DNA of 64,000 nucleotides, taken from Methyloligella halotolerans. Lineage in GTDB: Bacteria; Pseudomonadota; Alphaproteobacteria; Rhizobiales; Methyloligellaceae. The stretch covers positions 161,501 through 225,500 of the forward strand of contig NZ_MASI01000003.1 in assembly GCF_001708935.1 (NCBI RefSeq), written 5' to 3'. Shown piece after piece: positions 57,837 to 64,000 of the stretch. Both the position numbers and the translations under genes were made by a program. The notes below the pieces were generated by a model, which was given only the letters and a program-made list of their open reading frames with translations, ran no database searches and had not been told where the DNA came from. The stretch's first letter is position 1, and the number at the start of each line of letters is the position of its first letter.

Positions 57837-58709
57837 ATGTCTCGCCCCATGTGGATCACTATTCTGCTTCTCTTCGTGGTGGCCTACGCGATCATCTGCG
57901 TCGGCGCCTACCGCGTGCACCGCTATTTCGTCTACAAGCCCGACCCGACCTACACGGCGCCCCAGGATACGGCGCTGGAGAATGTCGAAGAGGTCAAGCT
58001 CAAGACTCCGGACGGCGTGACCTTGATCGCCTGGTGGGTGCCGGCGCGGGAGGACATGCCGACGCTGCTCTACTTCACAGGCAATGGCGGGTCCGTCGCC
58101 GGGCGGGCCAAGAAGATCGATGAGATCGCGCGGGCCGGTTACGGCGTCTTCATGCTGAACTATCGCGGCTTCGGCGGCTCGGAGGGCAGGCCGACGGAAG
58201 CGGACAACATCGCCGATGCCGAACGGGCCTACGATCTCCTCATGGAGCGCGGACTGAAACCGAAGGACGTCGTCATCTACGGCGAATCCCTCGGGACGTC
58301 TGTTGCGACCCAGCTTTCCCTGAAGCGGCCGGCCAAGGCCCTGGTGTTGGAAGCGCCGTTCACCTCGGCGGTCTCGGTCGGGCGGCTGACATGGTGGTTC
58401 CTGCCGCTCCGGCTGGTGATGGTCGACAAGTATAAGACCATCAGCGTGATCGACCGGATCTCCATGCCGCTGCTCATCGTGCACGGCAAGCAGGACAGCG
58501 TGATTCCGTTGCGGATGGCCGAAGAGCTGTTCGCCAAGGCGCCCGATCCCAAGCAGATGGTGGTGTTCCCGCAGGCCGATCACAACGACCTCTACGAGCA
58601 CGGCGCCTTCGTCACCGTCGACGAATACCTGCAGGGGCTGGACAAGGTCCAGGGCAGCAGCCGGGCGCCCAACGCCAAAAAGCCCGCAAGCGCCGAGGCC
58701 GCGGGCTAG
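57837..58709 (+). CDS. Membrane-anchored alpha/beta hydrolase, BEM46-like
   Basis: A 290-residue protein with one N-terminal helix (about 5-26, WITILLLFVVAYAIICVGAYR), then a hydrolase domain: LLYFTGNGGSVAGRAKKI, NYRGFGGSEG, the nucleophile elbow YGESLGTSVA (Ser), LIVHGKQDSVIP (Asp) and FPQADHNDLY (His). The triad is complete. This fits the BEM46/ABHD13 group of bacterial exported hydrolases of unknown substrate. The C-terminus is a short Ala/Lys tail. Confidence 0.83.
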   Translation: MSRPMWITILLLFVVAYAIICVGAYRVHRYFVYKPDPTYTAPQDTALENVEEVKLKTPDGVTLIAWWVPAREDMPTLLYFTGNGGSVAGRAKKIDEIARAGYGVFMLNYRGFGGSEGRPTEADNIADAERAYDLLMERGLKPKDVVIYGESLGTSVATQLSLKRPAKALVLEAPFTSAVSVGRLTWWFLPLRLVMVDKYKTISVIDRISMPLLIVHGKQDSVIPLRMAEELFAKAPDPKQMVVFPQADHNDLYEHGAFVTVDEYLQGLDKVQGSSRAPNAKKPASAEAAG

Positions 58710-58719
58710 GGCGACGGCT

Positions 58720-58737
58720 CCGGGGCGGTAGCCCCGG
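58720..58737. terminator. Hairpin in the convergent gap before rpsU
   Basis: CCGGGGC (58720-58726) with GCCCCGG (58731-58737), loop GGTA, in the 61-base gap between convergent genes. No T-tract on either side, so bidirectional termination is only possible. Confidence 0.35.
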
Positions 58738-58770
58738 CCGTCTCAATCATCTCAGAAAAAGCAGATGCGC

Positions 58771-59007
58771 TTAGCGGCGACCGCGTGTGCGGCCGCGACC
58801 AGCCACCAGGCCTTCGCGCTGGGCGCGCTTGCGAGCCAGCTTACGAGCGCGGCGGATGGCTTCCGCCTTCTCGCGGGCGCGCTTCTCGGAGGGCTTCTCG
58901 TAGTAGTTCCGCAGCTTCATCTCGCGGAACACGCCCTCGCGCTGCATCTTCTTTTTCAGGGCACGAAGCGCCTGATCAACATTGTTATCGCGTACAACGA
59001 CTTGCAC
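58771..59007 (-). CDS. rpsU: 30S ribosomal protein bS21
   Basis: A 78-residue basic protein: [20 protein letters not shown], then [20 protein letters not shown] and a C-terminal Arg-rich tail (GRGRTRGRR). The conserved N-terminus fixes the start at a GTG (59007); no ATG is possible without 50 unconserved residues. The upstream GGAG is 11 bases away, so initiation signals are weak, as often seen for bS21, whose own translation depends on anti-SD-independent features. Divergent from the glycosyltransferase gene. Confidence 0.92.
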   Translation of the reverse strand: MQVVVRDNNVDQALRALKKKMQREGVFREMKLRNYYEKPSEKRAREKAEAIRRARKLARKRAQREGLVAGRGRTRGRR

Positions 59008-59186
59008 TTGAGTGCTATCTCCGAATAGTCGTGATCTTGAAGGATCGAAGCGGGTCAAAGCCCACACCGCAACATCGGCGGTTAGGGCCGACCTCGAATC
59101 TGGGGCAGTACCTAGCAAAAGGACCGCCGCTTGTCCAGCGAGCATAAGACGGTTGGGAACCGTGTTCGGTTCCAAAGGGGGGCGGT

Positions 59187-60439
59187 TTGAAGGTTCTGCT
59201 GTTTACGTTCGGTAGCCGCGGCGACGTGCAGCCCTATGTGGCGCTGGGAGCGGCGCTGGTACGCATGGGCCACGAGGTGTCCCTGTGCACGGGGCAGGGC
59301 TTCGATTCCCTCATCAGCGAATACGGGATCGCGCCGACGACCGTCTCGATCGACTACCGGGAGATCATCAACCGGCCGATCGCCCACGAGGCGTTTCGCT
59401 CCATCTCGGGGCGGTTCAAGGCGATGCGTGAATTCAAGGGGATGATCCGCACCCAGTTCGACGAGATGTGGACGGTGGCCCAGGAGGTGGAGCCCGACGT
59501 CATCGTCTATCATCCGAAGGGGTTCGCCGCGCAGCATATCGCCGAGGCGCTCGGCGTGGTGGCGATCCCATCCACCTTGCAACCGGCCTTCGTGCCGACG
59601 GGGGCCTTTCCGAACCCCTTCACGCCGCTGCCGGATCTGGGGTGGATCGGCAACCGGCTGAGTCATGACCTGATCGACCGGGTAACCCGGTGGGCGCAGA
59701 AATCCCTGATCGGCAAGTGGCGGGAGAGCAAGCTCGGGCTCACGAGCCGCGGGCCGACCAACTTCTTCGAAGGGTACGATCCTCAAGGGCGGCTGCGCCA
59801 GCGGCTGCACGGTTATAGCCGGTACCTCGCGCCGGCGCCTGACGACTGGACGGAGCGCGAGCGGATTACCGGCTACTGGTTCCTCGATCAAACATCCCAC
59901 TTTCAGCCGCCGCCGGCTCTGGAGCACTTCCTCGCGACAGGCGCGCCGCCCGTCTATGTCGGTTTCGGCAGCATGCCCGCGGAAGACGTGAAGCGGCAGA
60001 CCAAGACGGTCATCAAGGGCCTGAAGCTCGCGGGCCTCGGGGGGTGCTGGCGACGGGGTGGGGCGGCCTCGATCCGGAACCGACCGACGGCATCTATACC
60101 TTGGAGGAGGTGCCCCACGATTGGCTGTTCCAGCGCTGCGCCGTGGTGGTGCATCACGGCGGCGCCGGCACGACCCATGAGGGGTTGCGCTGGGGGCGCC
60201 CGACCGTGATCTGTCCGATGGGGGTGGATCAGCCTTATTGGGGCCGTCGGGTAAATGCGTTGGGCGCCGGTCCGAAGATGCTGCCGCTAAGGTCGCTGAC
60301 GCCGAGCGCTCTGGCGCGGGCGCTGCAGAAGGCGCGCAGCTGGGAGACCCTGTCGCGGGCAGCCGAGATCGGGTCGGCCATCGGCCAGGAAAAGGGTGCC
60401 ACCGACGCCGCCGAGATGATCGACGCGCTGACGTTTTAG
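59187..60439 (+). CDS. Family 1 (UGT-like) glycosyltransferase, one frameshift
   Basis: About 417 residues after correction. The GT-B fold start is [21 protein letters not shown], typical of sterol/rhamnosyl/macrolide-type transferases; the C-terminal nucleotide-sugar site reads [22 protein letters not shown] (His-Gly-Gly). The frame breaks near 60041: CTC-GGGGGG lacks one base, so LKLAGL should read on as [10 protein letters not shown]. Start is TTG at 59187 with GGGGGG before it. The acceptor is unknown; lipids or hopanoids are possible. Confidence 0.82.
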
Positions 60440-60448
60440 GGCTAACGC

Positions 60449-61534
60449 CTAGCCCGACTTCGGCGAGATCTTCGTGTAGTGGCCCATCTTGCGGCCGGGG
60501 CGAGTGTCGGCCTTGCCGTAGAGGTGGAGCGCGACGCGTTCGTCGGCGGCGAGCTCTGCCCAGCGGTCCACATCGTGGCCGATGAGATTGATCATTACCG
60601 CGTTGCTGTGGCGTCCGGTGGGCCCTAGGGGCCATCCCGCGATGGCGCGGATGTGGTTCTCGAACTGGCTCGCCTGGCAGCCGTCGATAGTCCAGTGCCC
60701 GGAGTTGTGCACCCGCGGCGCGATCTCGTTCACGACCAGGGCGTTGCGCTCGCCTTCGCAGTGGAACATCTCCACGCAGAGCACGCCGACATGCTCCAGG
60801 GCGGTTGCGATCTTGCCGGCGATCTCCCTGGCGTTGTAGGTGCAGTCGCCGTCGATGGAAGCAGGCACACGGCTGCTCGACAGAATGCCGTCCTGGTGAT
60901 GGTTCTCAGCTACGTCATAGAAGCCAAGCGTTCCGTCAAGGGCGCGCGCAACGACCACTGAGACCTCGCGATCGAATTTCACGAAGCCTTCGAGGATCGC
61001 CGGCTGGTTGCCGATTTCTTCCATGGCCGCCTCGGCATCGCCGGGCTTGCGGACGACGACTTGGCCCTTGCCGTCATAGCCGAAGCGGCGCGTCTTCAGG
61101 AGGGCAGGGGTGCCAAGGGTCTCCAGGGCCGCGCGGAGATCCTCCGCCGTGTCGACCTGGGCAAAAGGCGCGACGGAAATGCCGAGCTCCTGGACGAACT
61201 GCTTCTCGAGCAGGCGGTCCTGGGTGATCGCGAAGGCGCGGGCGGGCGGAGCCACCCGGGCGCCTTTCGCCGCGGCATCGAGAGCGCCTGCCGAGACGTT
61301 CTCGAACTCGCAGGTGACGACATCGACGCCTTGGCCGAACTCGGCGATCTTGGCTTCGTCGTCATAGGCGCCGATCATGGCCTCTTCGGCGAACTGCGCC
61401 GCGGGCGAATCCGGCCCGTCGGCATAGATGCGCACCTTCAAACCGAGGCGGGAGGCGGCCACGGCAAGCATGCGGCCGAGCTGTCCGCCGCCGAGAATGC
61501 CGATGGTGCCGCCGGGAGGAAGCATCTCGCTCAT
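60449..61534 (-). CDS. purK: 5-(carboxyamino)imidazole ribonucleotide synthase
   Basis: ATP-grasp enzyme that carboxylates AIR to N5-CAIR in purine synthesis. The 361-residue protein has GTIGILGGGQLGRMLAVAAS, the ATP-grasp segment LLKTRRFGYDGKGQ, FDREVSVVVAR and NEIAPRVHNSGHWTIDG. The ATG at 61534 gives the family N-terminus; an open frame continues 48 codons upstream through purE and is not coding. It follows purE by 13 bases. Confidence 0.93.
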   Translation of the reverse strand: MSEMLPPGGTIGILGGGQLGRMLAVAASRLGLKVRIYADGPDSPAAQFAEEAMIGAYDDEAKIAEFGQGVDVVTCEFENVSAGALDAAAKGARVAPPARAFAITQDRLLEKQFVQELGISVAPFAQVDTAEDLRAALETLGTPALLKTRRFGYDGKGQVVVRKPGDAEAAMEEIGNQPAILEGFVKFDREVSVVVARALDGTLGFYDVAENHHQDGILSSSRVPASIDGDCTYNAREIAGKIATALEHVGVLCVEMFHCEGERNALVVNEIAPRVHNSGHWTIDGCQASQFENHIRAIAGWPLGPTGRHSNAVMINLIGHDVDRWAELAADERVALHLYGKADTRPGRKMGHYTKISPKSG

Positions 61535-61547
61535 AAGCGTATCAATC

Positions 61548-62063
61548 CTAATCTTCAGGGGCGTGGGCGACCGAATCGGTCTGGGCCTTGCGCCACTCAT
61601 CCACGCGATCGGCGAGCGCGGGATCGCAGAGGGCGAGGATCTGGGCCGCCAGAAGGGCCGCATTGGTCGCGCCTGCATCGCCGATGGCCAGGCTGCCCAC
61701 AGGGACGCCGCCGGGCATCTGAGCGATGGACAGCAGGCTGTCGAGCCCTTTCAGGGCGCGGCTCTCGATGGGAACCCCGAGCACGGGGAGCGGCGTCATG
61801 GAGGCGGTCATGCCGGGCAAATGCGCGGCCCCGCCGGCACCGGCGATGATCACCTTGAGGCCGCGCGACTTCGCTTCCTTCGCGTAGCTGTAGAGACGCT
61901 CGGGCGTGCGATGGGCCGAGACCACCCGCGTCTCGTAAGGAACGCCGAGCTTGTCCAGCACTTCGGCCGACTTCTGCAGGGTCGGCCAGTCGGAGCGGCT
62001 CCCCATGATGATACCGACGGTCGGATTGTTTTCGCCTGCCGATTTTGGCTTGGGCTCGCTCAT
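61548..62063 (-). CDS. purE: 5-(carboxyamino)imidazole ribonucleotide mutase
   Basis: Converts N5-CAIR to CAIR in purine synthesis, directly after PurK. The 171-residue product contains [23 protein letters not shown] (catalytic His), [12 protein letters not shown] and [19 protein letters not shown]. Length and motifs fit class I PurE. First gene of the purEK operon on the minus strand. Confidence 0.95.
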   Translation of the reverse strand: MSEPKPKSAGENNPTVGIIMGSRSDWPTLQKSAEVLDKLGVPYETRVVSAHRTPERLYSYAKEAKSRGLKVIIAGAGGAAHLPGMTASMTPLPVLGVPIESRALKGLDSLLSIAQMPGGVPVGSLAIGDAGATNAALLAAQILALCDPALADRVDEWRKAQTDSVAHAPED

Positions 62064-62166
62064 CGATCGCTTTCCGGCGCTTCCCGCGCCTTGCTCAGGA
62101 AAAGCGCGCGATTATAGGGGCGCGCAATGGCTTGGCAAGGTCGCGCGGGCGGAATCCGGCGGTTGC

Positions 62167-62373
62167 TCAGGCGATGATGTCGGGGAGGAGAATGTCCTCG
62201 ATGCGGGCGATCTCATCCTTCAGGACAAGCTTCTTCTTCTTCATCCGCCGCAGCTCGAGCTGGTTGGCGAATCCGGATTCCTCTAGCGCATTGATGGCGC
62301 CGTCGAGGTCGCGATGCTCCTGCTTCAAGCGCTCCAACGCCTGGCGGAGCTCTTCAAGCTCCTCGCTTTCCAT
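62167..62373 (-). CDS. DUF465 (YdcH-like) small coiled-coil protein
   Basis: A protein of 68 residues, almost wholly helical: LEELRQALERLKQEHRDLD and the hallmark LRRMKKKKLVLKDEIARIE. DUF465 proteins are small and common in alphaproteobacteria; function unknown. A second member is encoded at 62624 on the other strand. Confidence 0.85.
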   Translation of the reverse strand: MESEELEELRQALERLKQEHRDLDGAINALEESGFANQLELRRMKKKKLVLKDEIARIEDILLPDIIA

Positions 62374-62623
62374 AGGAGTGTCCTTCCGCCCCTTCTGATG
62401 CCGCCGGGCCTGCCAGCGGGATGCTCCCCTGCCTCAAAGGACGGGCGGAGTATCGCGCGGCAAAGGTGGCGTGCGCAAGGCGATGGAGGCGGATTTGCGC
62501 AAGGGGGATGGCGCCTTTGTGGCCTTGAAACAATTTGTGAGCGGAGGCGTCGCAAGACCGTTAGACAAGGCCCCGGCGTTGGGTCAAACTCGATAATCCA
62601 CCTAACAAAGTGGAGGTCTCACT

Positions 62624-62800
62624 ATGGCGCTTGACGCACATCTCACTGAACTCTCCGAGAAGCACCGGGCTTTGGAGCGGCAGATCGAGCAGGAGGAGGC
62701 CAGGCCAATGGCCGATCCGCTCAAGATCACCGACTGGAAGCGGAAGAAGCTGCGGCTCAAAGACGAGATGGAACGCCTCAAGCATCAGACGCCCCATTAG
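62624..62800 (+). CDS. Second DUF465-family small protein
   Basis: A 58-residue protein, MALDAHLTELSEKHRALE onward, with DWKRKKLRLKDEMERLKHQ, the DUF465 basic/acidic helix pattern. GGAGG (62612-62616) lies at the right distance before the ATG. It is divergent from the other DUF465 gene across 250 bases in which I see no other gene. Confidence 0.82.
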   Translation: MALDAHLTELSEKHRALERQIEQEEARPMADPLKITDWKRKKLRLKDEMERLKHQTPH

Positions 62801-62952
62801 ACCGAGGGGCCGTTTCTGAGCGCTAGACCGTCGCGGCTGACGGGACGTACGAAGCTCGAACAGACTGATTCAAGAAATGACGGCCTGGCGGCTTCAAGAC
62901 TTGCCGGCCCGGGGACGGATTCGCCTCTCGCGTGGCGCGCGCTGCTGTGAAG

Positions 62953-63327
62953 CTAGATCTCCGGGTCGCCGGTGCCGCTCAGCCAGGCGCGGGCCTCGGC
63001 CATCTGATCGGGCTTGAACTGACGCACCTCGCATTTGGTGAAGGGGGCGACAAGTTCCGACCAGAGATCGAAGATTGTCGCCTCGCACACCACGGCGCAG
63101 CGATCGAAGTCGCGTAGATGGCTCAGGGTGAAGCGGATGTCGTGCCAGAAGGCGCGTGCATCCATGCCCTCGAAGCTCTCGAAGATCTCCATGATGCGGA
63201 CCTCGCCGTGACGGGCGATAAAGGCTTCGAGCTGTTTTGCCACGCGGTCGAACTCTTCGGCCGTGACCTTGCCCGCAATGCGGACCTCCACGGTCTTGGC
63301 GTTGTCGAACTCTTTGTAGCTCAGCAT
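62953..63327 (-). CDS. SpoIIAA-like (STAS/SEC14) domain protein
   Basis: A 124-residue soluble protein with the SpoIIAA-like pattern: VEVRIAGKVTAEEFDRVAKQ, VRIMEIFESFEGMDARAFW, CAVVCEATIFDLWSEL, and a C-terminal helix (KPDQMAEARAWLSG). The family is related to STAS anti-sigma antagonists but lacks the phosphorylatable serine context; a lipid-binding role has been suggested for relatives. Not linked to any sigma-factor gene here. Confidence 0.78.
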   Translation of the reverse strand: MLSYKEFDNAKTVEVRIAGKVTAEEFDRVAKQLEAFIARHGEVRIMEIFESFEGMDARAFWHDIRFTLSHLRDFDRCAVVCEATIFDLWSELVAPFTKCEVRQFKPDQMAEARAWLSGTGDPEI

Positions 63328-63568
63328 TCCGCGGTCTCGAATCCGTCATCTCGGGTGTGTGCCCCGCATGGTACCGGGGCCCGGTGCTACTGCCTAGCGC
63401 GAGATCCGGGTTTCCAGGTTGGATGGGCCGCCATCACGAGCCGAGACCGGTTCAATCACATTTGCGTGCGCACACGCCATCCAACGATCAAACGGGGAAC
63501 GTTTCGATGACATCTTCGTTAATCCGGCAAGCGAAACCCGGAGACCCTTAGAGGGACGGAGTTCTCCC

Positions 63569-64000
63569 ATGCGAATGAACAAGGTCGTTGCTTCTATCTG
63601 GATGGCGAGCGCCGCGATATTCGGGCTCGGCATCTTTCTCATGGCCCAGTCGGCCATTGGTCCGCGCGACATTGCCAATGCGCGAAACACCGAAGCCGCC
63701 ACCACGCTCGAATATCGGGCCGCCATCCGGGAGACCACTGCCCAAAAGCCCCAGGCCAAGGGTCCCGTAGCGGCGCAGAATCCCGCGCCGGAAATCCAAT
63801 CCGTCAGCCTTTCCGATCAGCAGGGCGCGATGCCGCTTCCTTCCAAGAAGGAAGACGCCGACAATTGGGTGAATGTGGCCGGCAAGGATGCGGTGATGCG
63901 TTCGCTGCCCGCAAATGCCGCGCCCATGATTGTCGCTTTCCCGGTTGGCCGAAAGCTGTTCGTCCGCGGCGAGAAGGACGGCTGGACGAAGGTCGAGGAG
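63569..64000 (+). CDS. SH3-domain-containing exported protein (partial)
   Basis: Open from the ATG at 63569 to the end of the window, 144 codons. A signal peptide or anchor (about 6-27, VASIWMASAAIFGLGIFLM) is followed by a Pro/Ala-rich linker and, from about residue 96, the start of a bacterial SH3 domain (WVNVAGKDAVMRSLPAN, GRKLFVRGEKDGWTKVE). Probably binds cell-wall peptides. The C-terminus is beyond the window. Confidence 0.72.
   Translation, partial: MRMNKVVASIWMASAAIFGLGIFLMAQSAIGPRDIANARNTEAATTLEYRAAIRETTAQKPQAKGPVAAQNPAPEIQSVSLSDQQGAMPLPSKKEDADNWVNVAGKDAVMRSLPANAAPMIVAFPVGRKLFVRGEKDGWTKVEE

Overview
The window reads as chromosome from an alphaproteobacterium, most likely of the order Hyphomicrobiales (Rhizobiales). 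Grounds: high GC, a CpdR with near-Caulobacter sequence, a GapR/DUF2312 protein, the split PntA / PntA2 / PntB transhydrogenase, an aa3-oxidase subunit IV of the CtaE type, a ROSE-type heat-shock leader, and the gene order pyk - DUF1036 - N-formylglutamate amidohydrolase/DUF1244 - gapR - DUF882. Most of the window is ordinary core genome on both strands.

Layout. 1-4.5 kb: end of an unknown gene, hemH, an SPFH/NfeD pair and a B12-binding radical SAM enzyme. 4.6-9.7 kb: envelope sugar metabolism (kdsD, galU, galE) and an outer-membrane beta-barrel. 9.7-17.4 kb: two tandem MltB-like lytic transglycosylases, then an operon of two SGNH proteins, an MBOAT acyltransferase and a small membrane protein that looks like a surface-glycan acylation module. 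17.5-23.8 kb: gltD and gltB. 24.3-27.3 kb: two candidate small RNAs, an hsp20 gene with RpoH-like promoter and ROSE-like thermometer, a hydrolase and a hisN-type phosphatase. 27.3-32.2 kb: N-formylglutamate amidohydrolase, cpdR, tRNA-Val(GAC), the TIGR02587/TIGR02588 membrane pair, a two-TM channel, rpmJ.

32.3-36.9 kb: a TPR protein, then a six-gene operon of three very small membrane proteins, an APC permease and two uncharacterised proteins, preceded by a promoter with two overlapping dyads. 37-44 kb: pyk, DUF1036, an amidohydrolase-DUF1244 fusion, gapR, DUF882 peptidase and L,D-transpeptidase. 44-52.5 kb: an NtrC-type regulator, pepF, a Gly/Tyr-rich protein, a DUF411 protein, an EEP-family protein and a UbiB kinase homologue. 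52.5-54.1 kb: a compositionally different patch with a class II (serine-type) tRNA whose anticodon reads GAU, and two unknown genes. 54.1-64 kb: cytochrome oxidase subunit IV, pnt operon, hydrolase, rpsU, glycosyltransferase, purEK, two DUF465 proteins, a SpoIIAA-like protein and the start of an SH3-domain protein.

A caution for every reader: eight otherwise intact genes (galU, gltB, the 25.2 kb hydrolase, the TIGR02587 gene, the L,D-transpeptidase, the 48.0 kb gene, pntB twice, the 59.2 kb glycosyltransferase) each need one or two single bases restored to be in frame. All nine events are 1-nt deletions, which points to systematic sequencing error rather than to pseudogenes.
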